From the IMG/VR virus record IMGVR_UViG_3300036884_000495, positions 53,625 through 117,624 of that record: a stretch of 64,000 nucleotides of DNA; one strand, 5' to 3'. Shown here piece by piece: positions 49,423 to 58,380 of the stretch. Within the stretch, counting starts at the first letter, position 1. Each line of letters begins with the position of its first letter. A program made the translations under genes and the position numbers. Below the pieces are notes generated by a model. That model was not told the origin of the DNA and did not search any database. It saw only the letters and a list, made by a program, of their open reading frames with translations. This DNA comes from a virus.

Positions 49423-51600
49423 ATGAACACATTCGAACGTGCCCTCTTCGGCGAAGAAGTACAGATCCCCCTCCACGAAGCAAGCTCCTTCTTCTTGGAC
49501 ATGCGTAGGCCCTCTGTGAAGACAGCGAGTCGCATGTCCAAGACCGCGGGCTGGGAAGACCCGCCCGATGAAACAGGTGTACTCGAGGGGCAGTTCGAAG
49601 TCCCCGTCGAGAGCGCCGTGAACTTGATGGGCAATGCCGCCATGCTGCTCCTGCGGCTGATGACGGCCGGTCTTATCTACGCCGAGAGCATCCGCGGCGC
49701 CTTTGCGGGCGAAGTGAAGAGCGCCTTGCGTGGCAGCGAGTGGGACCACAAGCAAGCCTTCGAGTACTTGATTGGTCGCATGAGCGTTCTCGCCGGCGCA
49801 CCACACGTGCCTGAAGTTGACATGCCTCCTCCCAGTACGGAACCGATTGCTGTCGCACAGCGAATGATTCGCGCCGAGCAAGAGATGCTCAACGCCTACC
49901 ACGAGCTGTGTGCCGTCCTCGGTAAGAATCCGATGAAGGAAAAGATCAAGTGCTTCATGGGGCAGTGCCAACAGCACCTCGACGCCTACTGGATGGCCAT
50001 CCCCCCGGAGTACGGCGAAAAGCCGATGACTCCTCAGCCCCCTGTGACGTTGGCGCACAACGAAGAGAACGAGACCCCAGAACAAGAGGCGGTAGAGAGC
50101 CCCGAGTTCGAGGCCGCCGAACAAGCGGCAGGTGTCGAGCAGCCGCAAGAAGAAGCGCCAAAGACTGCCGGCGCTACGTTTGCACAGTTGGCTGCCCTCA
50201 TGGTGAAGGTGGCGAAAGAGGGCGTCTCGGACGCCGACCTCAAAGAGACTGGCCGTCAGCGCGCGGTCACCACCATCTCTGCTGAACACCATCGCGAGGC
50301 CGCTCGTCGCGGAGAGCGCGTTGGCCGTACTGCAGGTATGATCGCCGGTGCCGCTGGGGGTGGTGCACTGGCGCACAAGATCAGTAAGGGCCATCCCATT
50401 GCGACCATCGCGGGTGCTGCCCTTGGCGGTACTGCTGGTCGACATATTGGTGGTGAGCTTGGTACGGAGACGGACATCGCACGCCACAAGAGCGCCAGCG
50501 CGTACAAGACAGCGGCCGCTCACATGGTTGCTTGGATCAAGCAAGCCGACGATGCCGTTGCAGGCATGCCGGAAGCCGAAGCGCCGATGGCCTCGCCGAC
50601 GGACAACGCGGAACTTGCTCCCGTCAACTACATGAACGCGGAGATGATGGGGCAGAAGGCGCAGAACAAGGTCGAAGCCGCCTTCTATCGACAGAAGGTA
50701 CAAGCCGCCCAACAGCAGGCGCAACAAGCCACACAGGATGCCCAGCAACAAGTGCAAGCCATACAACAACAGTCCGCGCAGGCGATGGCAGATGCCGCAC
50801 AAGCAGACACCAAAGTGAAGGCGGCTCTCGATGAAGCCGTCAAGGCGCGCGACGAGGCATTGATGCAGACACAGACCGCGGCGCAGATGCGTATGGCTAC
50901 ACAGAACCTCCGCATGCAGTTGATGCAATTGGCGTCTGCCGATCCTACGGAACAAGCGGCGTTGAGCCTAGCAGCAACTACTGGCGGAGCCGCAGCAGCG
51001 ATGGCGCCTGGGGAAGCCCAGATGCCGGATGCCGGCCTCGCTGGCGGGCCTCCGAATCCTCCCGCGGCTGGTGACGGTGGCGGCGGTCCTCCGGGTGGGC
51101 CGGCAGGCGCAGCCCCAGATCAACAGACAGCACCCGGCGCCGCCCCTCCCGCAGGCTCGCCGGACATGAACGCCAATGCAGGCGCCCCGGGTCCCGACCC
51201 CAGCCTGGCCGACCCCACTAGTCAGCTCTCAAACAAGACGGGCGCCGCCCGCCATATGAAGAAGACAGCAGGCCCTATCGGCGGTGCTATTGGCGCGGGT
51301 GTGGGAGGCATTCACGGTGCAGTCAAAACACGCCTTGGAATCAAGGCAGGACTAGCCCCTGTGGAAGCCCGTATTGCGGAGTTGCAGGGGGCGCAGGACG
51401 GTAGCTATGGGCAGGCCGCCGCGCTTGCCAATGCCAGGTCGCTGCACGCTCAGCGCGGGCTCGCCATTGCGTATCCTGCACGGGTTACTGCGGGCAACGC
51501 CTTACAAGGGGCGATCAACGGCATGACTCTCGGTAACGGTGCCGAGAACCTGGTGAGGGGGATGCCCGGTGTGATCGATAAGTTCAGAGGAAAGAAGTAG
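49423..51600 (+). CDS. Virion-type fusion: ferritin-like helical domain, KTA motifs, glycine zipper
   Basis: A 725-residue multidomain protein. Residues about 60-190 look like a four-helix ferritin-like bundle: GLIYAESIRG, EWDHKQAFEYLIGRMSVLAG, AQRMIRAEQEMLNAYHELCA and MGQCQQHLDAYWMAI supply Glu/His at spacing seen in bacterioferritin-like folds. KTA motifs surround and follow it (RPSVKTASRMSKTAGWED, APKTAGATFAQ, HKSASAYKTAAAH, MKKTAGPIGG). Then come a glycine zipper, a Gln/Ala coiled coil (AAQQQAQQATQDAQQQVQAI), a Pro/Gly-rich linker and a second zipper. Metal binding is unproven. It probably belongs to the virion. Confidence 0.72.
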   Translation: MNTFERALFGEEVQIPLHEASSFFLDMRRPSVKTASRMSKTAGWEDPPDETGVLEGQFEVPVESAVNLMGNAAMLLLRLMTAGLIYAESIRGAFAGEVKSALRGSEWDHKQAFEYLIGRMSVLAGAPHVPEVDMPPPSTEPIAVAQRMIRAEQEMLNAYHELCAVLGKNPMKEKIKCFMGQCQQHLDAYWMAIPPEYGEKPMTPQPPVTLAHNEENETPEQEAVESPEFEAAEQAAGVEQPQEEAPKTAGATFAQLAALMVKVAKEGVSDADLKETGRQRAVTTISAEHHREAARRGERVGRTAGMIAGAAGGGALAHKISKGHPIATIAGAALGGTAGRHIGGELGTETDIARHKSASAYKTAAAHMVAWIKQADDAVAGMPEAEAPMASPTDNAELAPVNYMNAEMMGQKAQNKVEAAFYRQKVQAAQQQAQQATQDAQQQVQAIQQQSAQAMADAAQADTKVKAALDEAVKARDEALMQTQTAAQMRMATQNLRMQLMQLASADPTEQAALSLAATTGGAAAAMAPGEAQMPDAGLAGGPPNPPAAGDGGGGPPGGPAGAAPDQQTAPGAAPPAGSPDMNANAGAPGPDPSLADPTSQLSNKTGAARHMKKTAGPIGGAIGAGVGGIHGAVKTRLGIKAGLAPVEARIAELQGAQDGSYGQAAALANARSLHAQRGLAIAYPARVTAGNALQGAINGMTLGNGAENLVRGMPGVIDKFRGKK

Positions 51601-51609
51601 GAGTCTGTC

Positions 51610-52893
51610 ATGCTCGATGCGTTTCTAGGTGTACTAGTCAAGAAAGCCTCCGATGAGCAGGCTGTGGACAAACTTGCGCACGCGATGGAGAGCCTCCCTA
51701 TGGAGGATCTTCAGAAGCTTGCTTCTGGTTTCAACACCAAGCAGGCCTTTGGCTGCGGCGAAGACGAAGACTTGAAGTGGCTCTCGTCCTACGAGGACAC
51801 CCCCCTGTACGACAAGGCGATGGCGCTCCAAGAAGAACTCCTCAAGGTACAAGCTGCGCGCATTGAGAGTCGCATGGCGCGACCAGAGCCCTCCCCAGAC
51901 TTCTACCAGCAGGAGGACATGATCCGCCTGCACAAGCGCATGCTCGACCTCGAACTCTCCAAGCTTCGTCACACAGAAGACGCGGGTGGCGAAGAAGAAC
52001 TTGAGGAAGAAGAGGCCGAGGTTCCTCCCGCAGAAGACAAGCCGATCGACGAGAAGGCAGCCGCTGCCAACTTCGATAACTGGCTTACGCAGGATGCGAA
52101 GGCAGATTGGTTGCCTAAGACAGCAGGTATTGGCGGCATGATGGGCGGACTTGCCGGCGGCATTGCCGGCAGTCACTATGCGGGCAAACTTGGAGGCGGT
52201 CTCGTCTCCAAGACCCTCGGAGTCAGCGCGGGCCTTGGCAAGAACATCGCAGAAGGTGTTGGCGGTATGGCGGGTGGCATGGTCGGCGATGCTGTCATGG
52301 GCAACAAGCAAGCAGCCGCTTACTTCGACTACGCGGGGCGTGCGCTTGCACACTCTGAGTACGGGAAAACAGCCGCGGATGAGAACGCCCTCGCGACGGC
52401 AATAAACAAGAAACACGAGGAGCTGCGCTCACAGTACGGAGACGACATTCCCCGAGATACTGCGCGTTGGAATGCATACCATGAGGATACTGCCATACCT
52501 TTGCTTAGGAATGGGCAGGCGATGGCAAAGGCTGAGTACGGTAAGAATCGCTCTGCAATGGGTGGTGTACAAGGCGCTCTAGTAGGGGGTGCGCTCGGCG
52601 GCCTGGGTGGCTACGCTCTTGGGCGTGGTGAAGGTATCGGAGGCGCGGGTGCGCTGGGCGGCGCGCTAATGGGCGCTGGCATTGGCGGCGTGGCTGGTGA
52701 CGCTTGGAACGAATCCTCGGCACATGGTAAGGGCGTAGCCGCAAGCAAGCCTGTGATGGATGCGCTGAGAACACACGGGAGCGTTGACGGAGACCCTGTG
52801 CGCGACTACCTCATGGGTTATAGCGCCAAGAGCATACCGGACACATATAAAACCGCAGCAGTTCGCATGGTGAAAGCCGCGCTAGGCCGCTAA
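51610..52893 (+). CDS. Virion-type protein with KTA motifs and glycine zippers, 427 aa
   Basis: A 427-residue protein with the same architecture as its neighbours: K-x-A motifs at the N-terminus (VKKASDEQ, LQKLASGFNTKQAFG), an acidic helical segment (GGEEELEEEEAEVPPAEDKP), then LPKTAGIGG followed by a glycine zipper (GGLAGGIAGSHYAGKLGGGL), another motif (EYGKTAADEN), a second zipper (GGALGGLGGYALGRGEGIGG), and YKTAAVRMVKAALGR at the end. ATG at 51610 follows GTAGGAGTCTGTC; the stop overlaps the next start by one base. Probably an internal or membrane-interacting virion protein. Confidence 0.75.
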   Translation: MLDAFLGVLVKKASDEQAVDKLAHAMESLPMEDLQKLASGFNTKQAFGCGEDEDLKWLSSYEDTPLYDKAMALQEELLKVQAARIESRMARPEPSPDFYQQEDMIRLHKRMLDLELSKLRHTEDAGGEEELEEEEAEVPPAEDKPIDEKAAAANFDNWLTQDAKADWLPKTAGIGGMMGGLAGGIAGSHYAGKLGGGLVSKTLGVSAGLGKNIAEGVGGMAGGMVGDAVMGNKQAAAYFDYAGRALAHSEYGKTAADENALATAINKKHEELRSQYGDDIPRDTARWNAYHEDTAIPLLRNGQAMAKAEYGKNRSAMGGVQGALVGGALGGLGGYALGRGEGIGGAGALGGALMGAGIGGVAGDAWNESSAHGKGVAASKPVMDALRTHGSVDGDPVRDYLMGYSAKSIPDTYKTAAVRMVKAALGR

Positions 52894-53792
52894 TGCCAAC
52901 CCTGGAAGTACGTAAGGTCCGCATCCTCTCGTTGTCCCTCGACTACAACCAGATCACCTGGGAGGTCGGGGACACGACCGAGGATGTTTTGGACTACACC
53001 TTCCAGGTGTTTCGCGCCGAGTCCGTCTCAGGGCCTTACGAGCCCATCTCGAAGGAGCTCGAAGACATCTTCTTGTTCATCGACAATCTGGTGAAGGTGG
53101 GGAACATCTACCGCCAGTACCAGTACAAGATTCGCACGCGCCACAAACCTTCTGGCAACACCACGGACACAGAGCCGTTCCAGAAGGCACCCGAGCCTAC
53201 GCTCATCGCAGAAGAACTGCGGACGCATCTCAATATCCTGATGCACGAATTCATTGGGCGGCGGTGCTGGCTGCTGCCTATTCGTACCTTCGGACAACGT
53301 TGTTCTTGTTGGAATGCACGCCTTCAGAAGCGACGTATCAGCGGCTGCCGTCAGTGCTACGACACCGGATTTATTCGGGGCTACTACAAGCCGATTGAGA
53401 TCTGGGTGAGCATAGATCCCACGCCCGCAGTACAGCAGCCCACCAACAATGGACGGCTGCAACAGCAGTCAACGACAGGACGCATGTCCTTCTACCCACC
53501 GGTGAAGCCCGATGACGTTCTTGTGGAAGCCGAGAACATCCGGTGGACCATACGCAGCATCACGCCGACACAGGAGCAGCGTACAACGGTCACGCAGGAA
53601 CTTCAGATGTCCCGCATCGAATCGACGGACATCGAGTACCTCATTCCCATAGATCTGGGCGTACCCATGCAGGACATCTTGTACACGCCCTCGCGGAACT
53701 ACACGAACCCGTCGACGCTGGACACAGACCAACCCGACGAACTAGACTACCCAGGCATCTTCACGCTTTACCCCAACCCTACGTATCGGTGA
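52893..53792 (+). CDS. Neck/connector-type protein with FN3-like and zinc-knuckle parts
   Basis: A 299-residue protein. Residues about 1-95 look like a fibronectin-III/Ig-type beta sandwich (LSLDYNQITWEVGDTTEDVL, YTFQVFRAESVSGPYEPISK, YQYKIRTRHKPSGN). A compact Cys cluster follows (GQRCSCWNARLQKRR, SGCRQCYDTGFIRGYY), a zinc-knuckle-like unit. The C-terminal 130 residues are beta-rich (NIRWTIRSITPTQEQRTTVT). Location just before the tail sheath suggests a neck or tail-terminator role. No KTA motif. The specific role is inferred. Confidence 0.68.
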   Translation: MPTLEVRKVRILSLSLDYNQITWEVGDTTEDVLDYTFQVFRAESVSGPYEPISKELEDIFLFIDNLVKVGNIYRQYQYKIRTRHKPSGNTTDTEPFQKAPEPTLIAEELRTHLNILMHEFIGRRCWLLPIRTFGQRCSCWNARLQKRRISGCRQCYDTGFIRGYYKPIEIWVSIDPTPAVQQPTNNGRLQQQSTTGRMSFYPPVKPDDVLVEAENIRWTIRSITPTQEQRTTVTQELQMSRIESTDIEYLIPIDLGVPMQDILYTPSRNYTNPSTLDTDQPDELDYPGIFTLYPNPTYR

Positions 53793-53796
53793 GGAC

Positions 53797-54198
53797 ATGG
53801 ACCAGACAACCAGCAACGCCTTCCTAGATGAACTGATGAAGATTGCCGCCGCAGATGTAGACGCTGCGACGGACTATCAGTCCGCTGTTACTCCTGACAA
53901 GCAAACGCCGCCGATGTACCGCCAGCACCCTGCACTGGATGTAGCCGCCGGTCTGGGTGGCTTCGCCCTGGGTGCGGGTATCGGCTATGGCGGTGCGCAC
54001 TTGGCGAACCGAGGCATCCAGGCGCTGGGTGGAGAGCCCCTCTCGCCTAGTACCGTAGGTGTGATCGCACCCGTTGCGGGGCTCGCCTCCGGTATAGGCT
54101 TCTCCTACCTTCAGCACAAGATCATGCAGCGGCTACACGAGCACGCGGAGAAGGGACCGACACGAGATGAGCAACACCCCACGGATACCGGGTTTTGA
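53797..54198 (+). CDS. Small glycine-rich membrane-type virion protein, 133 aa
   Basis: A 133-residue protein. The N-terminus SNAFLDELMKIAAADVDAA shares the F-[LV]-D-E-L-x-K-I motif with the helicase at 14407. Two hydrophobic Gly/Ala helices follow (GLGGFALGAGIGYGGAHLAN and GVIAPVAGLASGIGFSYLQH), then a charged C-terminus. It overlaps the next gene by 32 bases. Membrane interaction is probable from sequence. Confidence 0.7.
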   Translation: MDQTTSNAFLDELMKIAAADVDAATDYQSAVTPDKQTPPMYRQHPALDVAAGLGGFALGAGIGYGGAHLANRGIQALGGEPLSPSTVGVIAPVAGLASGIGFSYLQHKIMQRLHEHAEKGPTRDEQHPTDTGF

Positions 54199-55099
54199 AC
54201 AACAGGATGTCTTTCCGGGTAGCTTCAAGTACACGCCTATCGAGGCGCTGCGAAACCTATTCGTAGGCTTCCTTCAAGGCTTGTTCGGTGCCGCGCCTGT
54301 AGGGTGTTACCACTGGGAAGAGGACCGACAGGTCACGCAGATCATCATCCAGGACGAGGCGCCCGTACAAGAGGAGACGCTGCAACAACGTCCTCTGCTT
54401 GTCATCACGCGCGGCCCCCTCCAGTTCTACTCATTCGGCATGGACGACCTCCTTGAGTACGACGCTGCGATCAACCGCAAGACCAAGAGCATCCTTGTAC
54501 CGGGTACCATCACCATCAATTGCTGTTCACGCGCCTCTATCGAGGCAGAGAACATCGCCTGGGTGGTGGGGGAACACATCTGGCTTCTGCGCGACATACT
54601 GATTCAACACGGGTTGTTCGATACCGGCAGGCAGATTCAGATTGGTGCGCCCACGCCCGCAGGCTCGCTCATCGCCGACGACAACGGCAACAAGTGGGTG
54701 GCTGTCTCTGTGAGCGTGCCCTTCCAGTTCGTTCGTACAAGCTCCCGCACACCGCTTGGAGATGCGATTGTACAGAACATTGTGAATCGTGTGGACATGA
54801 AGTTCCCGAAGCAAGGCAGCACCGGCGGGCCGCCTCAGTACAACAGCCACGAGCAGAACCTGAATGTGACGACGCGCCCCGCGCCTACGCTCATAGAGGC
54901 CCCCGATGCGCGCGGAGGTACAGCGTCGTTCTCGCAGAAGGCGAGCTTCTTGCCGAAGCAAAGACACCCACTCGATCCAAGTCTAGAGGTAACGGTGCGG
55001 ACTGTTCGCCCGTACAGGCCGGGCGTTCGCCCGAATTATACCGCGCCCACTGGTTCGGTTCCCATACCGTATACAGGCGTGGAAGAATCCAATAAGTAG
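54167..55099 (+). CDS. Neck/tail-completion-type protein, 310 aa
   Basis: A 310-residue protein with a hydrophobic helix near residue 30 (ALRNLFVGFLQGLFGAAPVG), a beta-rich middle (LLVITRGPLQFYSFGMDDLL, ILVPGTITINCCSRASIEAE) and a Pro-rich C-terminus (RPYRPGVRPNYTAPTGSVPI). It immediately precedes the tail sheath. Tail-terminator or neck function is plausible from position but no signature proves it. Confidence 0.66.
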   Translation: MSNTPRIPGFEQQDVFPGSFKYTPIEALRNLFVGFLQGLFGAAPVGCYHWEEDRQVTQIIIQDEAPVQEETLQQRPLLVITRGPLQFYSFGMDDLLEYDAAINRKTKSILVPGTITINCCSRASIEAENIAWVVGEHIWLLRDILIQHGLFDTGRQIQIGAPTPAGSLIADDNGNKWVAVSVSVPFQFVRTSSRTPLGDAIVQNIVNRVDMKFPKQGSTGGPPQYNSHEQNLNVTTRPAPTLIEAPDARGGTASFSQKASFLPKQRHPLDPSLEVTVRTVRPYRPGVRPNYTAPTGSVPIPYTGVEESNK

Positions 55100-55132
55100 T
55101 CGATCACTGCATGAAAGGAGCGCGCTACTAAT

Positions 55133-58100
55133 ATGGCGGCCACTGCATCCTCCCTCCCGCGCCCCGGTGTTCAAGTCATCCAACAGTTCCGGGCGGTCTC
55201 GCCCACGGTCATTACACCCACCCTCGTTCCTAACGTGGTTGGCGTCTGTAAGCAGATCGTAGACTTGTTGGTTTCTGATGGCGCCGGCGGACAGCTTCTG
55301 AATTCGGACGCACTCATAGACCTCCCTGCGTTCTTCATTTCGGCGCATGCCACAGGCACCCCCCCGGTCTATACGGGCCTCGATGGGGAAGAGTTGGTGC
55401 TGAGCATCAACAATGCGCCAGACATCACCCTGGCTTTCTCTGACCCCGCGGGCAGCGGGCTCACGCCGGCGACGGTGGTGGAGCAGATCAACACGTTGCT
55501 GTCGCAGCAAGGTGTGACGTCAGCGACCGCCATTCTTCTGAGTGCGACCACTTGGGAGTTCGCTACGCTGGGCAAAGGACAGTTCGAATCCATCCTTGTG
55601 GACACCGGCACTTCCCCCTCGTTGGCGACGACCTTTGGCATCGGCATCGGCAAGACCTACGCGGGCATCGGCAACTACGATCAGTTCGCGACGACCATCC
55701 CCGAGGTGGCGTTCCCCGATCCGCGTAGCAACCTTTCCGAGCTTGCTATCGAGGCGGCTACTGTGCGCGTATTTCTGTCGACCGGAAACGGTACTGACAT
55801 CAAAGAAGCACGTCGAACGGAATCTTTTCTTCGCCGAGGCAGCGTCCAAGAAGCCGCCACCCTTGTGACCACTACGGACCTCTCCAGCCTCCAATATGGA
55901 AGCGGACTAGGCACGTACACGAATACCTTCGGCACGAAGACGCTGATTGTGGTTGACGACGGCGGCGCTGCCCAGACGATCACCTTTGCCAATCCGCTGA
56001 GCGACGACGCTGTGCTCTCCCAGATCAACGCGCAGTTGTCTGGTGCAGAAGCCACAATGGATACCGGACACCACTTGGTGTTGACCGACGATCTGACAGG
56101 CGCCGCGAGCTCCCTCACGGTGGTTGCAACCAGCACGATCCTATCGGGCGGTATCGCATTCTCGGCGCTCACCAGTACTGGCGTCAGCATCGCTGCCGTC
56201 GATTCAGGCGCAGGCGGCGCATACACGTCAGTCCTCGAGTTCGCAGGCGCGAACTTCACGGCAGCCGCTACGCACGCCGTGCTTACTGGGTCCGCAGCGC
56301 CCACCCTTCCCCCTGTTGCGGGGTCGACACTGGTTATCAGTGACGGCAACCAGCCGCAGACCATTACGTTCGCCGGCACAGAGTCGACCTTCTCGCTCTT
56401 GAAGGCGGCCATAGAAGCGGTTGTGGGCGCGGCAGCGGGCGGCAACATCACGGTGACCGAAGCTACAGGCGTCATCTTCACGAACAGCACCTATGAGGGG
56501 GATGAGTCCATCATCCACGTCATCGGCGGCACCGCCCTCTCGCATATCGACCCGGGGGTTACACCCACGATCATTGCTGGCATCGACGTGCGCGGCAACC
56601 CCTACGCCCCTCGGCCGGGCGACGAGATCTGGATCGACGGCGTTCTCTACGCGCTTGTCAACAAGGTCGCACCGGGTGGCAACACCGCGCGATTGAGCAT
56701 CAATAAGCAGGTGCCCATCTCCGCGAACGTGGGTACGTACTACTTCATCCAAGCTAAGAACCTCGTGTTCCCTGCGTTGGTGGGGCGTCCTTACCCAGAC
56801 CTCACACTTGATCTCGCAGACAACGTGACCGTCAAACCCAGCATCCTGCGCGACTACGCCGGCACGCCTGTGAACGTGACGACCCCGTTGTACCTGTCCT
56901 ATCGTGCAGTCCGCGAGGATACGACCGCGATCGCAAATGACCCCGGTCTTCTTCGCTTTGACAACACGACCGACTTGGAGGCCGCTATTGGGCCTATCAC
57001 CGCAGAAAACCCCTTGGCTCTGGGCTTGTACTTCGCCCTGATCAACGGGCCGGGCATTCAAGTTACGGGCCTCGGCGTCGACGCAGTCACCGACCTTGCG
57101 CCTTTCGGTACGGTGGAAGCGTACACACGCGCCGCCGAATTCCTAGAGGGCTTCGAGGTGTATGCCATCGCCCTTCTGACTCACGATGAGAGCGTCGCGC
57201 AGGTGTTCAACACCCACGTGCAGTTCATGTCGGAGCCCACCTCGCGCGGGGAACGCATCGTCTTGTGGAATCCCAAGATGCCGGCCAACGCACTCAACGC
57301 CCTGGTCGCCAGCGGCACCAATGGAGATGCACTGGGAACTGCCATCTTCGACACGAAGGTGGTCAACGTCTCCACCCTCTTGCAGAACGCGGGCATCTCT
57401 CCTGTCGGTACCATCCCGGTTGCTGCGGGCGTCTTCCTTGAGGTGGCGACCAGCAGCCTCTTGTACTCCGTCAAGTCCATCAGCGGTGCGCAGGTCACGG
57501 TCCGTACAACGGCCGTCGAATTCGCAAACGGCTCGAATGATGACAACTTCTACGCGGAGACAACGTTGCCGTTGCCCCTCATCGCGTCGACGTTCTCCAT
57601 CCAAGTACGCGGCAAGAAGTTGGTGACGTTGGCAGGTACTCCTGACAGGGACGCCATTGCCAGCACCGTCAACGAACTGGGTAAGTCCTTCGGACAACGG
57701 CGCTTCTGGATGACCGTCCCCGATCGCTGCGCAGCGACCCTCGGCGGCGTCGAACAGATCATCGACGGCTTCTACATGGCAGCTGCCACCGTGGGCGCCA
57801 TCGGACAGCAACCCCCACAACAAAGCTTCACCAACTTCCCCATCACAGGCTTCACGCGCGTGATTGGAAGCAACAGTGCAAGCGGCACCAAGGGCGCAAG
57901 CTTCAGCGAGAAACAACTCGATGTCATGGCAGGAGGTGGCGCGTACATCTTCATCCAAGACTCCACGGCCTCTCCCGCCTACGCACGCATGGCGCTCACT
58001 ACAGATCTCACCAGCGTGGAAACGCGCACAGACTCCATCACCAAAGTTGTCGACTTCACCGCGAAGTTCATGCGCTCCTCGCTCAAGAACTTCATCGGGC

Positions 58101-58306
58101 GCTTCAACATCACACAAGGCTTCTTGGACTCGCTCGGAACAACTATCCAAGGCTTGTTCGGATTCCTCACGGAGACCGGCGTTCTGATCGGCGGCTCTCT
58201 GAACAACGTCATTCAAGACGAGAACAACCGAGACACCGTCCTACTGGACACCGTTTTGGACGTTCCGGTGCCCTGCAACTACCTCAGGCTCACGTTAGTT
58301 GTCTGA
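55133..58306 (+). CDS. Contractile tail sheath protein (oversized, with repeated modules)
   Basis: A 1057-residue sheath protein. The N-terminus LPRPGVQVIQQFRAVSPTVI and the C-terminal domain (FMRSSLKNFIGRFNITQGFL, GVLIGGSLNNVIQDENNRDT, CNYLRLTLVV) match tail sheath proteins, which are usually about 400-700 residues. The extra length is explained by three related beta modules beginning near residues 87 (LVLSINNAPDITLAFSDPAG), 270 (LIVVDDGGAAQTITFANPLS) and 399 (LVISDGNQPQTITFAGTEST), each followed by a helix with an IN/IE pattern and strands. The modules probably decorate the outer surface of the tail. The tube gene follows after a terminator-like hairpin. Confidence 0.88.
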   Translation: MAATASSLPRPGVQVIQQFRAVSPTVITPTLVPNVVGVCKQIVDLLVSDGAGGQLLNSDALIDLPAFFISAHATGTPPVYTGLDGEELVLSINNAPDITLAFSDPAGSGLTPATVVEQINTLLSQQGVTSATAILLSATTWEFATLGKGQFESILVDTGTSPSLATTFGIGIGKTYAGIGNYDQFATTIPEVAFPDPRSNLSELAIEAATVRVFLSTGNGTDIKEARRTESFLRRGSVQEAATLVTTTDLSSLQYGSGLGTYTNTFGTKTLIVVDDGGAAQTITFANPLSDDAVLSQINAQLSGAEATMDTGHHLVLTDDLTGAASSLTVVATSTILSGGIAFSALTSTGVSIAAVDSGAGGAYTSVLEFAGANFTAAATHAVLTGSAAPTLPPVAGSTLVISDGNQPQTITFAGTESTFSLLKAAIEAVVGAAAGGNITVTEATGVIFTNSTYEGDESIIHVIGGTALSHIDPGVTPTIIAGIDVRGNPYAPRPGDEIWIDGVLYALVNKVAPGGNTARLSINKQVPISANVGTYYFIQAKNLVFPALVGRPYPDLTLDLADNVTVKPSILRDYAGTPVNVTTPLYLSYRAVREDTTAIANDPGLLRFDNTTDLEAAIGPITAENPLALGLYFALINGPGIQVTGLGVDAVTDLAPFGTVEAYTRAAEFLEGFEVYAIALLTHDESVAQVFNTHVQFMSEPTSRGERIVLWNPKMPANALNALVASGTNGDALGTAIFDTKVVNVSTLLQNAGISPVGTIPVAAGVFLEVATSSLLYSVKSISGAQVTVRTTAVEFANGSNDDNFYAETTLPLPLIASTFSIQVRGKKLVTLAGTPDRDAIASTVNELGKSFGQRRFWMTVPDRCAATLGGVEQIIDGFYMAAATVGAIGQQPPQQSFTNFPITGFTRVIGSNSASGTKGASFSEKQLDVMAGGGAYIFIQDSTASPAYARMALTTDLTSVETRTDSITKVVDFTAKFMRSSLKNFIGRFNITQGFLDSLGTTIQGLFGFLTETGVLIGGSLNNVIQDENNRDTVLLDTVLDVPVPCNYLRLTLVV

Positions 58307-58318
58307 TGCCGTTAGGTA

Positions 58319-58349
58319 GAATCCTTCGAGGGCGGGGATTCTTCCCCTC
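58319..58349 (+). terminator. Weak terminator-like hairpin after the sheath gene
   Basis: Stem GAATCC (58319-58324) pairs with GGATTC (58336-58341) with an 11-base loop, followed by TTCCCCTCTTCTTTT. It lies in the 74-base gap between sheath and tube genes. The stem is short, so attenuation is more likely than full termination. Confidence 0.5.
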
Positions 58350-58380
58350 TTCTTTTAGCCATAGAAAGAGAAGCTGAGCA

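Noticed and set aside
49228-50955. Long antisense frame (575 residues)
   Set aside because: Opposite-strand openness is common in GC-rich genes with strong third-position bias; the plus-strand proteins carry ribosome-binding sites and repeated motifs.
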